A stretch of 59,684 nucleotides of DNA, from assembly GCA_029254215.1 (NCBI GenBank), contig JAQWYA010000218.1, positions 1 to 59,684 on the forward strand, in the 5' to 3' direction. The stretch comes from Pseudorhodobacter sp. (GTDB lineage: Bacteria > Pseudomonadota > Alphaproteobacteria > Rhodobacterales > Rhodobacteraceae). Position 1 is the stretch's first letter; each line of letters opens with the position of its first letter. The position numbers were made by a program, and so were the translations under genes. The notes under the pieces are model-generated. The model was not told the DNA's origin. It did no database searches and worked only from the letters and a program-made list of their open reading frames with translations. This document shows, piece by piece, positions 8,832 through 19,650 of this stretch.

Positions 8832-9701
8832 ATGCGCCAGATCACCCTTGCAGCCCCGCAATTTGCCTGCGACTGGGACCTTCCCGCCAATGCTGACAAG
8901 GCCGAGGCCATGGTGCGTGAGGCCGCCGCGCAGGGCGCCCAAGTGATCCTGATCCAGGAACTTTTCGCCACCCCTTATTTCTGCATCACCCAACGTCCCG
9001 AATATTTCGACCTTGCCGCCCCGATGGAGGGGCATCCGCTGATCGCGCGCTTTGCCGATCTTGCCAGAGATCTGGGCGTCGTCCTGCCTCTGTCTTACTT
9101 TGAGCGGGCGGGGCCGGCCTTTTTCAACTCCATGGCGATGATTGATGCCGATGGCCGGGTGCTGGGCAATTACCGCAAAAGCCACATCCCCCAAGGCCCC
9201 GGATATGAAGAGAAATTCTTTTTCTCGCCCGGAGATACAGGGTTTCGGGTGTGGCAGACCGCGTTTGGGCGCATCGGTGTCGGCATCTGCTGGGATCAGT
9301 GGTTTGCCGAATGCGCCCGCGCCATGGCGCTGCAGGGGGCAGAGATCATCCTCTATCCGACCGCCATCGGGTCAGAGCCGCCAAGCCCCGGCTATGACAG
9401 CCAGCCGCATTGGGAAATGGTGATGCGTGGCCATGCGGCGGGCAATATCCTGCCCGTGATGGCCGCCAACCGGATCGGGCGCGAAGTTGCCCCTGAGGGG
9501 GTGGAGGTGACCTTCTACGGCTCTTCCTTCATTGCCGATCATCAGGGGCAGCTATTGGCCAAGGCCAGCCGCGACCGGGCCGAGATCATCACCGCCACCG
9601 TCGATCTGGAGGCGATTGCCGATCTGCGCCGCAGTTGGGGTATTTTCCGGGACCGGCGGGTCGATCTTTATTCCAGCGTCCAAACGCTTTCAGGCGCGTA
9701 A
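8832..9701 (+). CDS. aguB: N-carbamoylputrescine amidase
   Basis: A nitrilase-superfamily amidase of 289 residues that would hydrolyse N-carbamoylputrescine to putrescine, CO2 and ammonia. The catalytic triad is visible: Glu43 in IQELFATPYF, Lys116 in NYRKSHIPQGPGYEEK and Cys153 in GVGICWDQWFAE. These segments match AguB closely, including AIGSEPP and GHAAGN. The usual partner, agmatine deiminase (aguA), is not in the window, while an agmatinase that makes putrescine directly is encoded about 29 kb away. The gene is convergent with gltA, and a shared hairpin terminator lies between them. Confidence 0.92.
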   Translation: MRQITLAAPQFACDWDLPANADKAEAMVREAAAQGAQVILIQELFATPYFCITQRPEYFDLAAPMEGHPLIARFADLARDLGVVLPLSYFERAGPAFFNSMAMIDADGRVLGNYRKSHIPQGPGYEEKFFFSPGDTGFRVWQTAFGRIGVGICWDQWFAECARAMALQGAEIILYPTAIGSEPPSPGYDSQPHWEMVMRGHAAGNILPVMAANRIGREVAPEGVEVTFYGSSFIADHQGQLLAKASRDRAEIITATVDLEAIADLRRSWGIFRDRRVDLYSSVQTLSGA

Positions 9702-9718
9702 CCCGCGCGCAGAATGCG

Positions 9719-9746
9719 AAACGGCGGCCCCGAAAGGCCGCCGTTT
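9719..9746. terminator. Bidirectional terminator between aguB and gltA
   Basis: A perfect 11-bp stem, AAACGGCGGCC (9719-9729) and GGCCGCCGTTT (9736-9746), closes a CCGAAA loop. It lies in the 67-base gap between two convergent genes. The A/T ends of the stem give short T-runs in both directions. Confidence 0.85.
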
Positions 9747-9768
9747 AGTCTCGTTCAGATGGCAGCGA

Positions 9769-11064
9769 TCAGCGGTTCGGCACCGGGACGTAATCGCGAT
9801 GCGCTTCACCGACATACAGCTGACGCGGGCGGCCGATCTTCTGGTTCTTGTCGGCGATCATCTCTTTCCACTGGGCGATCCAGCCCACCGTGCGCGAAAG
9901 TGCAAAGATCGGCGTGAACATCGCGGTGGGGAAGCCCATCGCATCCAGAATGATGCCCGAATAGAAGTCGACGTTCGGATAGAGCTTTTTGGAGATGAAA
10001 TAATCATCCTCCAACGCGATCCGCTCCAGCTCCTTGGCGACTTGCAGCGTTGGGTTGTTGTGGATGCCCATCAGCTCCAGCACCTCATCGGCGCTTTCCT
10101 TCATCACCTTGGCGCGCGGGTCGAAGTTCTTGTAGACGCGGTGACCAAAGCCCATCAGGCGGAACGGGTCGTCCTTGTCCTTGGCGCGGGCGATATATTC
10201 GGGAATCCGGTCCACGGTGCCGATCTCGCGCAGCATCTCAAGGCAGGCTTGGTTCGCACCGCCATGCGCCGGACCCCAAAGGCAGGCGATACCGGCTGCG
10301 ATACAGGCGAAGGGGTTGGCGCCCGACGAACCGGCCAGACGGACGGTCGAGGTGGAGGCGTTCTGTTCATGATCGGCGTGCAGCATCATGATCCGGTCCA
10401 TCGCCTTGGACAGGATCGGGTTCACCTCATATTCCTCGGCGGGAACGGCAAAGCACATACGCAGGAAGTTCGACGGGTAATCGAGCGAGTTTTTCGGATA
10501 CACGAATGGCTGCCCGATGGAGTATTTATAGGCCATGGCCGCGATGGTCGGCAGCTTGGCGATCAGGCGGATGGCCGCAACCTCGCGCTGCCAGGGGTCG
10601 TTCACATCGGTGCTGTCATGGTAAAAGGCCGACATCGCCCCGACCACGCCCACCATGGTCGCCATCGGGTGGCTGTCGCGGCGGAACCCACGGAAGAAGT
10701 TGTGCATCTGTTCATGCACCATCGTGTGGTTCGTCACGCGGCTTTCGAAATCGGTCATCTGGGCTTCATTCGGCAGTTCACCGAACAACAGCAGGTAGCA
10801 GACTTCCAGAAAATGCGATTCAGAGGCCAATTGCTCAATCGGGTAGCCCCGATACAGCAATTCGCCCTTGTCGCCGTCGATAAAGGTGATCGTGCTTTCG
10901 CAAGAGGCGGTGGAGGTGAAGCCGGGGTCATAGGTGAAAATATCAGCCTGCCCGTAAAGCTTGCCGATATCCACGACATCTGGGCCAAGCGTGGGAGAGT
11001 GAATCGGAAGATCGATCACCTTATTCCCGATCGTCAGCTGCGCAGTTCTGCTTTCTGTTGACAT
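9769..11064 (-). CDS. gltA: Citrate synthase
   Basis: Condenses acetyl-CoA and oxaloacetate to citrate, the entry step of the TCA cycle. The 431 residues belong to the type II (hexameric, Gram-negative) group. Marks include [18 protein letters not shown] near the N terminus, [23 protein letters not shown], and [14 protein letters not shown], which holds the active-site histidine and its flanks. The start was set at 11064 ([10 protein letters not shown]) because GAGGGA lies 8 bases before it; the frame extends 12 codons further upstream without support. gltX ends about 120 bases upstream on the same strand, and that gap should hold the gltA promoter. Confidence 0.97.
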   Translation of the reverse strand: MSTESRTAQLTIGNKVIDLPIHSPTLGPDVVDIGKLYGQADIFTYDPGFTSTASCESTITFIDGDKGELLYRGYPIEQLASESHFLEVCYLLLFGELPNEAQMTDFESRVTNHTMVHEQMHNFFRGFRRDSHPMATMVGVVGAMSAFYHDSTDVNDPWQREVAAIRLIAKLPTIAAMAYKYSIGQPFVYPKNSLDYPSNFLRMCFAVPAEEYEVNPILSKAMDRIMMLHADHEQNASTSTVRLAGSSGANPFACIAAGIACLWGPAHGGANQACLEMLREIGTVDRIPEYIARAKDKDDPFRLMGFGHRVYKNFDPRAKVMKESADEVLELMGIHNNPTLQVAKELERIALEDDYFISKKLYPNVDFYSGIILDAMGFPTAMFTPIFALSRTVGWIAQWKEMIADKNQKIGRPRQLYVGEAHRDYVPVPNR

Positions 11065-11181
11065 GTCACGTCCCTCTCTCGGTTCCGGCAGCAGTCGCAC
11101 CTGCGCTGCGCCTAGGCTTCAAGGCGTAGCCCCGATGGGCAACCCCCGATTTATTGGGCCAGAGAGTCCTGCCGTTCCTTG

Positions 11182-12600
11182 TCAGAGGGCGGCCTCTTCC
11201 AGCCGGGCTATCGTTTCATCTTTGCCGATAACCAGCATCATATCATAGACGCTTGGCGTTGCCGTCCGGCCAGCGAGAGCCGCGCGCAACGGCGAGGCCA
11301 ATTTCCCGAAACCGATGCCATGCGCGGCAGCAAGCTCTGTCAAAATCGGCTCCAGCGTGTCTTTTGTCCAGCTAGCATTTTGCAGGCGCGGCGTCAATTC
11401 CTGCAGTATACCACGGGATACCGCGTCAAGGTTTTTTGCTGCTGCCTCCTCGATTTCAATCGGGCGGCTTGTCAGGCAAAAATGTGCCTTTTCAAGGAGT
11501 TCCGGGAATTTCTTGGCGCGGTCCTTCAGGCAGTACAGGGCTTGCGACAAAAGCGACACCTGCGCCTCGCTCAGCGGGGGAAGGGCGGCTGCCTCCAAAT
11601 ATGCAAGGATTTCATGCAGCAGCGCAGCATCGTCGGCGGCAGCAATGTGCTGGCCGCAAAGATTGTCGAGTTTCTTGAAATCCAGCCGCGCCGGAGCGCG
11701 CCCGATTCCCTCAAGGCTGAACCATTCCTGCGCCTGTTCGGTCGTGAAAAACTCGGCATCGCCATGCGCCCAGCCCAGACGGGTCAAGTAATTGCGCATG
11801 CCCGCTGCGGGGTAGCCCATCGCCTGATATTCCTCGACGCCTGTGGCGCCATGACGCTTGGACAGCTTCTTGCCATCTGGCCCGAAGATCAGCGGGATAT
11901 GCGCCCAGACCGGGATCTCCCATCCCATCGCCTGATAGACCATGGTCTGGCGGGCCGCGTTGTTCAGATGGTCATCGCCCCGGATCACATGGGTGACCCC
12001 CATGTCATGATCGTCCACCACCACGGCCAGCATATAGGTCGGCGTCCCGTCCGAGCGCAGGACGACCATATCGTCCAACTGCTCATTCTGGAAGGTCACC
12101 ACGCCTTGCACCTTGTCGTCGATCACGGTTTCACCCGTCAGGGGGGCTTTCATGCGGATCACATAGGGTTCATCCGGGTGCGTGACCGGGTCAGCGTCGC
12201 GCCAGGGGCTGCGAAACAGGGTCGAGCGTTTCTCGGCCGTGGCCGCCTCGCGGAAAGCCTCAATCTCGGCCTGAGAGGAGAAACATTTATACGCAGCCCC
12301 CCGCGCCAACATTTCATGCGCCACTTCGGCATGGCGGTGGCGTTGTTCAAACTGGCTGACTGCCTCGCCGTCCCAATCGAGCCCCAGCCACGTCATCCCG
12401 CGCAAGATCGCCGCTGTCGCCTCAGGGGTAGAGCGTTCGCGGTCCGTATCCTCGATGCGCAGCAGGAAGGTTCCGCCGTGATGGCGCGCAAAAAGCCAGT
12501 TGAACAACGCCGTGCGGGCCGTGCCAATATGCATATATCCGGTGGGCGAAGGCGCAATGCGGGTGACAACGGGCCGGGCGGCGGGGCTTGAAGCGCTCAT
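11182..12600 (-). CDS. gltX: Glutamate--tRNA ligase
   Basis: Class I synthetase, 472 residues, that charges tRNA-Glu and in many alphaproteobacteria also mischarges tRNA-Gln for amidation. The HIGH-type motif is HIGT at 24-27 in [19 protein letters not shown], and the KMSKS-type motif is KLSKR at 245-249 in [11 protein letters not shown]. The start at 12600 is preceded by GAAAGG. It is divergent from comEC and upstream of gltA. Alphaproteobacteria often carry two gltX genes; only this one is in the window. Confidence 0.97.
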   Translation of the reverse strand: MSASSPAARPVVTRIAPSPTGYMHIGTARTALFNWLFARHHGGTFLLRIEDTDRERSTPEATAAILRGMTWLGLDWDGEAVSQFEQRHRHAEVAHEMLARGAAYKCFSSQAEIEAFREAATAEKRSTLFRSPWRDADPVTHPDEPYVIRMKAPLTGETVIDDKVQGVVTFQNEQLDDMVVLRSDGTPTYMLAVVVDDHDMGVTHVIRGDDHLNNAARQTMVYQAMGWEIPVWAHIPLIFGPDGKKLSKRHGATGVEEYQAMGYPAAGMRNYLTRLGWAHGDAEFFTTEQAQEWFSLEGIGRAPARLDFKKLDNLCGQHIAAADDAALLHEILAYLEAAALPPLSEAQVSLLSQALYCLKDRAKKFPELLEKAHFCLTSRPIEIEEAAAKNLDAVSRGILQELTPRLQNASWTKDTLEPILTELAAAHGIGFGKLASPLRAALAGRTATPSVYDMMLVIGKDETIARLEEAAL

Positions 12601-12677
12601 GCGGCATTAACCTTTCGGAAACCATACGGGAATTAGAGTTCGGCCTTGTCTTAGGCAATCATGGGGCGGGAAACAAG

Positions 12678-14798
12678 GTGGGCAGGATCGCCACGCTCCT
12701 GATGAGCCCGGTCGAGGCGCTGATCGCGGCGCGCGGAATCCTCTTTCCCTGGGTTCCCGTTTTTCTGGGGCTGGGCATCGGGATCTGGTTCAGCCTGCGG
12801 TGGGAGCCGGGGGGGATATCCTATGCGCTTTGTCTGGTTTTGTTTATCGCGGCGGTTGGGGTTCGTCTGCGCGGCCCCGAACCGCTGCACCCTTTTGCCA
12901 TCGCGGTGGCCTGCATGTTGCTTGGCGGGCTTGCGGCTGGCTACAGGGCGTATAGCCTGACTGCGCCGATCCTTGGCTTTCGCTTTTATGGCGCGGTAGA
13001 GGGCCGGATTGTGCTGATTGACCGATCACAATCCGACAAGATCCGCCTGACGCTGGATCAGGTGATCCTTGAAAACACCCCGCCGCAGCGCACGCCCGAA
13101 CGGGTCCGGGTGTCCCTGCATGGCGTACAGGACTATCTGACGCCCGAACCGGGGCAACGCGTCATGGCCACGGCGCATTTGGCCGCCCTCGATGGCCCGG
13201 TGGAGCCGGACGGCTTTGATTTCCGCCGCATAGCCTTTTTTGACCGGTTGGGGGCGGTGGGCTACACCCGCGCGCCGGTCCTGTTGCTGGAGCCGCCAGC
13301 GCCGGGCGCGCAACAGATCAACCGCCTGCGCAACCAGATCCGCCAAGCCGTGCAGGCCCGCATTCCCGGTGAGGCGGGCTCGGTTTCGGCGGCCCTGATG
13401 ACGGGTGACCGCGCCGGGATTTCGCAATCCACGACAGAGGCGCTGCGGGCCTCCAACCTCTCGCATTTGCTTGCAATTTCTGGGCTGCATATGGGGCTGC
13501 TTGCGGGGTTCGTTTTTGCGGCGCTGCGCTATGGTCTGGCCTTGGTGCCCGTGCTGGCCTTGCGGATCAACACCAAAAAGACCGCCGCCGTGGTGGCCTT
13601 GATCGCAGGCTTTGTCTATCTGCTTTTGTCGGGGGGTAGCGTGGCTACTGAACGCGCCTATGTGATGGTGGCGGTGATGCTGGGCGCGGTGCTGTTTGAT
13701 CGCCGCGCGCTGTCTTTGCGATCCGTCGCCATGGCCGCGACGGTTCTGTTGCTGGCGCAGCCTGAAACCCTGCTGGAGCCGGGGTTCCAGATGTCCTTCG
13801 CGGCGACGATTGCACTTGTCGCGGGCTATGGGGCGCTGCGGGGGCGGGGGCAGCCGCATCGAATGCCGTTTTGGGTGGCACCTGTGTTTACGCTGGTTTT
13901 CACCTCGCTGATCGCGGGCCTTGCGACGGCCCCGATTGCTGCTGCGCATTTCAACCGCATCGCGGGCTATGGGCTGATCGCGAACTTCCTCGCGGTTCCC
14001 TTGATGGGCACCGCCGTCATGCCCGCCGCCGTTTTTGCCGCCCTCGCAGCCCCTTTCGGGCTGGAGGCGCTGCCGCTTTGGGTGATGGAACAGGGGACGC
14101 GGTGGATCCTAGGGGTGGCGCATTGGGTCGCAAGCTGGCAGGGCGCGCAGCGTGCCGTGCCAACGCCGCCATGGATGGTTCTGCCGATCCTGTCCTTTGG
14201 TTTCTTGTGGCTGGTCTTGTGGCGCGGGCCGGTGCGCCTCTGGGGCCTTGCCCCGATGGTTGCGAGCTTTGGTCTTTGGGTCATGGCGGAACGTCCGATT
14301 ATGCTGCTGACTGCCGACGCGGGCCTTCTGGGCCTCAAAGAGGCAGGCCCCCGCGCGCTTTCAGCTGAGCGGAGGTCGGGCTTTGCCGCGGGCCAATGGC
14401 TTGAAAATGATGGGGATTTGTCAGACCAAGCGCAGGCGGCGCTGCGGTTTGGGGCTGAAGGCTCCGACAGCAACCGTCCGTTCTTATTGGGCGGGCTGGA
14501 AGGCGTCATCCTGCGTGGCAAAGAGGCAGAGGCACAGGCCAACGCGCTTTGCGACCGCGTCGATCTTGTAATTGTCAGCGCTTATCTTGAGGATCCGCCG
14601 CGCGGGAGATGCCATCTTATCGACCGCACCCTTTTGGACAAAACCGGGGCTTTGGCCGTCCGGAAACAAGGGGGCCATTTGGTGGTAGAGCCAACGCAAA
14701 GGGCGCAGCGTCTTTGGTCCCCAAAGGAACCGGTCGCCCCTTGGCTCCTGCCCAACCCGGGGGCTGCAACCCTTCTGTCTCAACGAGAGGCTCAGTAG
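12678..14798 (+). CDS. comEC: ComEC/Rec2-family DNA internalization channel protein
   Basis: A polytopic inner-membrane protein of roughly 700 residues. An N-terminal DUF4131-type region with several membrane segments ([15 protein letters not shown]) is followed by the Competence domain with [19 protein letters not shown], many hydrophobic helices, and [19 protein letters not shown]. It would carry single-stranded DNA across the membrane during transformation. The C-terminal part is soluble and lacks an obvious HxHxDH metallo-beta-lactamase motif. The frame is open from 12588, which would overlap gltX. GTG 12678 or ATG 12702 are better starts because homologues begin just before this hydrophobic segment. 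The 3' end overlaps the end of lexA by 7 bases. Confidence 0.9.
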   Translation: MGRIATLLMSPVEALIAARGILFPWVPVFLGLGIGIWFSLRWEPGGISYALCLVLFIAAVGVRLRGPEPLHPFAIAVACMLLGGLAAGYRAYSLTAPILGFRFYGAVEGRIVLIDRSQSDKIRLTLDQVILENTPPQRTPERVRVSLHGVQDYLTPEPGQRVMATAHLAALDGPVEPDGFDFRRIAFFDRLGAVGYTRAPVLLLEPPAPGAQQINRLRNQIRQAVQARIPGEAGSVSAALMTGDRAGISQSTTEALRASNLSHLLAISGLHMGLLAGFVFAALRYGLALVPVLALRINTKKTAAVVALIAGFVYLLLSGGSVATERAYVMVAVMLGAVLFDRRALSLRSVAMAATVLLLAQPETLLEPGFQMSFAATIALVAGYGALRGRGQPHRMPFWVAPVFTLVFTSLIAGLATAPIAAAHFNRIAGYGLIANFLAVPLMGTAVMPAAVFAALAAPFGLEALPLWVMEQGTRWILGVAHWVASWQGAQRAVPTPPWMVLPILSFGFLWLVLWRGPVRLWGLAPMVASFGLWVMAERPIMLLTADAGLLGLKEAGPRALSAERRSGFAAGQWLENDGDLSDQAQAALRFGAEGSDSNRPFLLGGLEGVILRGKEAEAQANALCDRVDLVIVSAYLEDPPRGRCHLIDRTLLDKTGALAVRKQGGHLVVEPTQRAQRLWSPKEPVAPWLLPNPGAATLLSQREAQ

Positions 14799-15478
14799 CT
14801 GCGGATCAGGCCAACAAGCCGCCCCTGCACTTTGACCTGATGATCCGCCAACAAACGCGTCTCATAATCCGGGTTGGCGGCTTCGAGGGCAATCATATTG
14901 CCCCGGCGGCGAAACCGTTTCAGCGTTGCTTCCTGATCTTCGACCAATGCGACCACGATATCGCCATTCTCCGCCGTGCTTTGTTCGCGGATGACAACGA
15001 TGTCGCCATCATTGATCCCCGCTTCAATCATCGAATCGCCCTTCACCTCCAGCGCGTAATGCTGGCCGTTGCCTTGCAGCATGGAGCCGGGAACGGCGAC
15101 GTGATGCGACACCTCTTGAATGGCTTCGATTGGGACACCGGCGGCAATCCGGCCCATAACCGGCAGTTCCAGCGCGTGAACCGTTTCGATCGGCAGGGCG
15201 GCGCGGGGGGCGGGGCGTTTATCACCCTCGATCACGCGCGGCTTGAAGCCGGGCGCTTCCATCGCTTCGGGCAGCTTCACGATTTCGATGGCGCGGGCCC
15301 GATGCGCGAGGCGGCGAATGAAGCCCCGTTCCTCCAGCGCGGTAATAAGCCTGTGGATCCCGGATTTGGAGCGCAGATCAAGCGCCTCTTTCATTTCGTC
15401 GAAAGACGGGGGCACACCTTCTGCCGCCATGCGGGTGCGGATGAAATCCAGAAGTTCCAGTTGCTTGCGTGTCAGCAT
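14792..15478 (-). CDS. lexA: LexA repressor, SOS regulator
   Basis: A 228-residue SOS repressor and self-cleaving serine peptidase. The winged helix occupies the N terminus ([17 protein letters not shown], then [19 protein letters not shown]). The cleavage site is the Ala113-Gly114 bond in [10 protein letters not shown]. The catalytic dyad is Ser149 in [10 protein letters not shown] and Lys187 in EATLKRF. Two overlapping GTTC-N7-GTTC boxes directly upstream show autoregulation. RecA-promoted cleavage would relieve repression after DNA damage (family knowledge). The gene follows moeA on the same strand after about 80 bases and converges on comEC. Confidence 0.98.
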   Translation of the reverse strand: MLTRKQLELLDFIRTRMAAEGVPPSFDEMKEALDLRSKSGIHRLITALEERGFIRRLAHRARAIEIVKLPEAMEAPGFKPRVIEGDKRPAPRAALPIETVHALELPVMGRIAAGVPIEAIQEVSHHVAVPGSMLQGNGQHYALEVKGDSMIEAGINDGDIVVIREQSTAENGDIVVALVEDQEATLKRFRRRGNMIALEAANPDYETRLLADHQVKVQGRLVGLIRSY

Positions 15479-15497
15479 GGTGCCCCTCAGGTTACGC

Positions 15498-15523
15498 GTT
15501 CCCTTCCTGTTCTTTCAGTGTTC
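15498..15523. promoter_or_regulatory. Tandem overlapping SOS (LexA) boxes upstream of lexA
   Basis: Three GTTC direct repeats sit at 15498-15501, 15509-15512 and 15520-15523, each separated by exactly 7 bases. This gives two overlapping copies of the alphaproteobacterial LexA box GTTC-N7-GTTC. On the minus strand a TTGACA (15537-15532) stands at the -35 position, so the boxes would cover the spacer, the -10 region and the transcription start of lexA. Confidence 0.88.
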
Positions 15524-15558
15524 TTGCTTTGTGTCAAGCGATTCACGCAACCCTTTGC

Positions 15559-16737
15559 CTAGAGCGGCAGAAAAAACACGTCGCTGCCAGAGGGTCTTGG
15601 CCCGTCCGACACCGGGCGGACTAAAAGGGCGTTCGCCTCGGTCAGGGTCTTGAGGAGGGCGGAATCTTGATGCTCAAAGGCCCGGATCATGGGAAGGCTG
15701 CTGCCCTCCGTCACTTCGGCACGCATGTAATGGGCGCGGGGACCGTTGGGGGGCAGATCATGGGTCAGCACTGCGCGGCGCAGGGGCGCGACGGGGGCGG
15801 GGTCTCCTTGCATCGCCCGAAGCAGCGGCAACATGAAGATATGGCCGCAAACGATTGACGAAACGGGGTTTCCGGGCAATCCGATCAAGGACGATCCGCG
15901 CAGCTTTCCGGCCATCAAGGGCTTTCCGGGCCGCATAGCGATCTTGTAAAAGGCCCGCTCCAACCCAAGGTCGCCCGCGACTTTCGCCACCAGATCATGA
16001 TCGCCAACCGAGGCCCCGCCAATGGTCACGATTAGGTCCGCGCCGGCGGCCAGATCGAATACCATCCTCAGATCCCCCTCGGTATCGCGCGCGATGGGCA
16101 GGAGGCGGGCGGTTGCCCCCACACTCTCGGCCATGGCCTTGAGGGCATAGCTGTTTGACGCAATGATCTGATCGTCACGCGGAATGCCGCCGGGGGCGAT
16201 CAACTCGTCGCCCGTCGCGATAATGGCCACGACGGGCCGACGCGCAACGGCGACTTGGGGGATGTTCATCGCCGCAAGAAGGGCAATATCGCCGGGCCGC
16301 AGCCAGCGGGGCGACACCCTGTCTCCAACCCGAAAATCCTGCCCTTGCGCGCGGATGTAGGGGGCCGGGTCCAGCTTGTCGCGCAGGGTGATCCATTGGC
16401 CATCGCGCAGCGCATCCTCTTGGATGATAACGCGGTCTGCCCCCTGTGGCACGGGTGCGCCGGTGAAAATGCGGGTGCATTGACCGGCAGAGATGTGCCC
16501 GTCAAAGCGATGGCCTGCGCTGGCCTCTCCGATCACTTCAAAGCGTGCGCCGGGCAGGGCGGGGCCGCAAATCGCGTACCCATCCATGGCTGAGGCAGAG
16601 AATGGCGGCTGATCGCGCAACGCGCGGGCCTCTGTCAGCATGAAACGACCGGCGGCCTGCGACAGGGGGACATCCTCTGCCTGCGGCACGGCTGCCAATT
16701 GAAGCACTTTTTCAAGCGCTTCCGCGACCGAGATCAT
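15559..16737 (-). CDS. moeA: Molybdopterin molybdotransferase
   Basis: Inserts molybdenum into adenylylated molybdopterin in the last step of molybdenum cofactor synthesis. The 392 residues fit the family. Typical segments are [29 protein letters not shown], and ATGDEL followed by IIASNSYAL. The MPT-binding region has [12 protein letters not shown], then [12 protein letters not shown] and GLPGNPVSS. Its start overlaps the moaC stop by 4 bases, so the two are translationally coupled at the end of the trpG-trpD-trpC-moaC-moeA operon. The cofactor would serve molybdoenzymes such as the lone CoxL-type subunit at 5371-7677. Confidence 0.96.
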   Translation of the reverse strand: MISVAEALEKVLQLAAVPQAEDVPLSQAAGRFMLTEARALRDQPPFSASAMDGYAICGPALPGARFEVIGEASAGHRFDGHISAGQCTRIFTGAPVPQGADRVIIQEDALRDGQWITLRDKLDPAPYIRAQGQDFRVGDRVSPRWLRPGDIALLAAMNIPQVAVARRPVVAIIATGDELIAPGGIPRDDQIIASNSYALKAMAESVGATARLLPIARDTEGDLRMVFDLAAGADLIVTIGGASVGDHDLVAKVAGDLGLERAFYKIAMRPGKPLMAGKLRGSSLIGLPGNPVSSIVCGHIFMLPLLRAMQGDPAPVAPLRRAVLTHDLPPNGPRAHYMRAEVTEGSSLPMIRAFEHQDSALLKTLTEANALLVRPVSDGPRPSGSDVFFLPL

Positions 16738-17225
16738 GGCTGTGCCTCAAACCGCCCCGATTTGCCGCCGTCTTTGAACACCAGCTTTATGTCGCTGATT
16801 TCCATAGTTTTCTCAACCGCTTTGACCATGTCATAAATGGTCAAGGCCGCCACGGAGACGGCTGTCAGGGCCTCCATCTCAACCCCGGTCTGGCCCCCAG
16901 TCTTGACCGTGGCCTCGATCACGACGCCCGGAAGGGCCGGGTCCGGCGACAGGGTCAGGGCCACTTTGGTGATTGGCAGCGGATGGCAAAGCGGAATGAG
17001 ATCGGCGGTTTTTTTCGCCGCCATGATGCCCGCTAGCCGCGCAACACCCAGAACATCGCCCTTTTTAGCGCGTCCTTCGGTGATGAGGTCCAGCGTCTGC
17101 GCGCTCATCCGGACGACGCCCCTTGCAACCGCGACACGGTCCGTCACGGGTTTTGCACTGACATCAACCATATGCGCATGGCCGGAGCCGTCGAAATGGG
17201 TCAGCCCGCCATTGTCCGACATCAT
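16734..17225 (-). CDS. moaC: Cyclic pyranopterin monophosphate synthase
   Basis: Converts the MoaA product, 3',8-cyclo-7,8-dihydro-GTP, to cyclic pyranopterin monophosphate in molybdenum cofactor synthesis. The 163 residues match the family. Hallmarks are [16 protein letters not shown], the active-site [20 protein letters not shown], and KSGRF at the C terminus. The first two codons are both ATG, so the true start may be one codon in. It overlaps trpC by 4 bases upstream and moeA by 4 bases downstream. MoaA and MoaB are not in the window. Confidence 0.96.
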   Translation of the reverse strand: MMSDNGGLTHFDGSGHAHMVDVSAKPVTDRVAVARGVVRMSAQTLDLITEGRAKKGDVLGVARLAGIMAAKKTADLIPLCHPLPITKVALTLSPDPALPGVVIEATVKTGGQTGVEMEALTAVSVAALTIYDMVKAVEKTMEISDIKLVFKDGGKSGRFEAQP

Positions 17226-18037
17226 GCGCCCCCGTGCTGGCTGGCGCTTTGGGCCAGAATCGCGCGGGTGGCAGCCTCGACATCGTCCTGACGCATCAGG
17301 CTTTCGCCGATCAGGAAACTGCGCGCGCCAAAGCGGGCCACATCGGCCAGATCCGCCGGAGTGAACAGCCCGCTTTCCGAAATGATCAGCCGATCCTCTG
17401 GCACGCGGCGCGCCAGATCGCGGGTGGTCTGCAGGGTCACCTCAAAACTGTGGAGGTTACGATTGTTGATGCCCACCAGCGGCGAGCGCAACAGCGACGC
17501 CCGTTCCAACTCCGCCCGGTCATGGACTTCGATCAGCACATCCATCCCCTGTTCAAAGGCCGCGGCTTCCAATTCGGCCGCCTGCGGGTCCGAGACCGAG
17601 GCGAGGATGATCAGGATACAATCGGCGTGCAAGGCGCGGGATTCGACCACCTGATAGGGATCGTAGAGAAAATCCTTGCGCAGACAGGGCAGCTTTACCG
17701 CCGCATGGGCCGCCGTCAGATAGCTGTCATCGCCCTGAAAGCTGGGGCCATCGGTCAGCACCGAAAGGCAGGTGGCGCCCCCGGCCTCATAGGCGCGGGC
17801 AAGCGCTGGCGGGTCAAAATCCGCGCGGATCAACCCTTTGGAGGGGCTGGCTTTCTTGATTTCCGCGATCAAACCATAGCCGCGCGAAGAGGCCGCGCGC
17901 AGTGCCTCGGCAAAGCCGCGTGGGGCAGGGGCCGCCGCCGCGCGATCTTCCAGCGTCGCAAGCGAGGTCTGGGTTTTTCGGGTGGCGATCTCTTCCAGCT
18001 TATAGGCTTTGATCTTGTCCAGAATGGTGCTGCTCAT
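17222..18037 (-). CDS. trpC: Indole-3-glycerol phosphate synthase
   Basis: TIM-barrel enzyme that closes the indole ring from CdRP in tryptophan synthesis. The 271 residues carry [28 protein letters not shown], and [13 protein letters not shown], with the catalytic Lys and Glu residues of the family, then [11 protein letters not shown]. It is monofunctional, with no TrpF domain fused. It lies 21 bases downstream of trpD and overlaps moaC by 4 bases. Confidence 0.97.
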   Translation of the reverse strand: MSSTILDKIKAYKLEEIATRKTQTSLATLEDRAAAAPAPRGFAEALRAASSRGYGLIAEIKKASPSKGLIRADFDPPALARAYEAGGATCLSVLTDGPSFQGDDSYLTAAHAAVKLPCLRKDFLYDPYQVVESRALHADCILIILASVSDPQAAELEAAAFEQGMDVLIEVHDRAELERASLLRSPLVGINNRNLHSFEVTLQTTRDLARRVPEDRLIISESGLFTPADLADVARFGARSFLIGESLMRQDDVEAATRAILAQSASQHGGA

Positions 18038-18058
18038 AGGGCTGATCCCGGTTATGGG

Positions 18059-19072
18059 TTAGGCTGTGGTCAGACGCGCCAGCGCCTCGACCTTGGCGCG
18101 GGCTGCGCCGCTGTCAATGCTGGATCTGGCAAGGGCGACCCCTTCGGTCAATGTGCCGGCCTTGCCCGCAACCAAAAGGGCCGCCGCCGCATTCAGCAAA
18201 ACGGCATCGCGGTAGGCCCCGGATTGGCCATTCAGCAGGGCGCGGAAGGCTTTGGCGTTTTCAGCCGGGGTACCGCCCAGAATATCCTCGAACGGATGAA
18301 GTGGCAGGCCCGCATCTTCGGGGCTGATCTCAAACTCGCGGATCTGGCCATCCTTCAGCGCGGCCACCTTGCTGGGGGCAGCGATCGACAATTCATCCGT
18401 GCCATCCCCCCCATGGACGAGCCAGGCCGAGCTGGACCCGAGGGCCAGCAAGACTTCGGCCATCGGGCGGATCAGATCGGCAGAGAACGCGCCCGTCAGT
18501 TGCATCTTGACGCCTGCGGGGTTTGTCAGCGGGCCCAGAATGTTGAAAAGCGTCCGCGTTCCAAGCTCCAGCCGCACCGGGGCCACATGGCGCGTCGCGG
18601 GGTGGTGCATCGGGGCCATCATGAAGCCGATCCCGGCCTCGGACAGGCATTTTTCGACGATTTTCGGGCCGACCATCACGTTCAGGCCCATTTCGGTCAG
18701 GGCATCTGCAGCGCCGGATTTCGACGACAGGTTGCGGTTGCCATGCTTGGCCACTGGCACGCCCGCCCCCGCCACGACAAAAGCCGTCGCGGTCGAGATG
18801 TTCAGCGTGCCTTTGCCATCGCCTCCGGTGCCGACGATATCCATCGCCCCGATCGGGGCCGCGACAGGGTTGCATTTGGTCCGCATCACGGCGGCGGCAG
18901 CGGCGATCTCATCCACGGTTTCGCCGCGCGTCCGCAAGGCCATCAGAAAGCCGCCCATTTGCGCCGGGGTCGCAGCCCCTTCAAACAGGGCGGTAAAGGC
19001 GGTCTCCGCCTCGGCGCGGGTCAGGGGGCGGTCGGCGGCAAGGCCGATCAGGGGCTTCAGGCTATCGCTCAT
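18059..19072 (-). CDS. trpD: Anthranilate phosphoribosyltransferase
   Basis: Transfers phosphoribose from PRPP to anthranilate. The 337 residues show [21 protein letters not shown], the PRPP loop of the family, with the glycine-rich GTGGDG, then [20 protein letters not shown] and HHPATRHV. It overlaps trpG by 4 bases (ATGA) and is 21 bases upstream of trpC, so it belongs to the trpG-trpD-trpC-moaC-moeA operon. It is not fused to trpG, unlike in some enterobacteria. Confidence 0.97.
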   Translation of the reverse strand: MSDSLKPLIGLAADRPLTRAEAETAFTALFEGAATPAQMGGFLMALRTRGETVDEIAAAAAVMRTKCNPVAAPIGAMDIVGTGGDGKGTLNISTATAFVVAGAGVPVAKHGNRNLSSKSGAADALTEMGLNVMVGPKIVEKCLSEAGIGFMMAPMHHPATRHVAPVRLELGTRTLFNILGPLTNPAGVKMQLTGAFSADLIRPMAEVLLALGSSSAWLVHGGDGTDELSIAAPSKVAALKDGQIREFEISPEDAGLPLHPFEDILGGTPAENAKAFRALLNGQSGAYRDAVLLNAAAALLVAGKAGTLTEGVALARSSIDSGAARAKVEALARLTTA

Positions 19073-19650
19073 GCCGGCACCTTTGCGCTGTCGAGAAAGG
19101 TTTTCAGCAATTGATGCCCGTGTTCAGAGGCGATGCTTTCGGGGTGAAACTGCACGCCTTCAATCGGCAGGGTCTTGTGACGCAGGCCCATGATCGTGCC
19201 ATCCTCCAGCCAGGCCGTGACCTCCAGACAATCCGGGAGGCTTTCGCGCTCAACGATTAGGCTGTGATAGCGGGTTGCCTGAAAGGGCGAGGGCAGGCCC
19301 GCAAACACTCCTTTGCCTTCGTGGTGCATCGCGCCCATCTTGCCATGCACGATCTCGTGGCAGCGCACGACCTTGCCGCCAAAAGCCTCGCCAATCGTCT
19401 GATGTCCAAGGCAAACCCCCAAAAGCGGGATCTTCGCCTCGGCAGCGGCAAGGGTCAGGGGCAGGCAGATCCCGGCTTGGGCCGGGTCACAGGGGCCGGG
19501 CGACAGCACAATCATCTCGGGCCGCAAGCCAAGGGCCGCCTGAACATCCATCGCGTCATTGCGCACGACCTTGATGTCCGCCCCAAGCTCCCCAAGATAA
19601 TGGACCAGATTATAGGTGAAACTGTCGTAATTATCGATCAGAAGCAGCAT
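19069..19650 (-). CDS. trpG: Anthranilate synthase component II (glutamine amidotransferase)
   Basis: Class I glutamine amidotransferase subunit that supplies ammonia to TrpE, and probably also to PabB. The frame opens at 19665, but family members begin at [14 protein letters not shown], so 19650 was chosen, giving 193 residues. The oxyanion motif [11 protein letters not shown], the nucleophile Cys80 in [15 protein letters not shown], and the His-Glu pair in QFHPES are all present. It is the first gene of its operon. TrpE is encoded elsewhere in this window, on the other side of the deacetylase gene. Confidence 0.95.
   Translation of the reverse strand: MLLLIDNYDSFTYNLVHYLGELGADIKVVRNDAMDVQAALGLRPEMIVLSPGPCDPAQAGICLPLTLAAAEAKIPLLGVCLGHQTIGEAFGGKVVRCHEIVHGKMGAMHHEGKGVFAGLPSPFQATRYHSLIVERESLPDCLEVTAWLEDGTIMGLRHKTLPIEGVQFHPESIASEHGHQLLKTFLDSAKVPA

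Noticed and set aside
7680-9194. A 504-codon minus-strand frame
   Set aside because: It is the shadow of the DUF2235 and aguB genes on the plus strand.
17234-19114. A 626-codon open frame on the plus strand
   Set aside because: It runs antisense through trpC and trpD, which have clear family motifs; its own translation is His/Arg/Gly-rich and unlike any protein I know.
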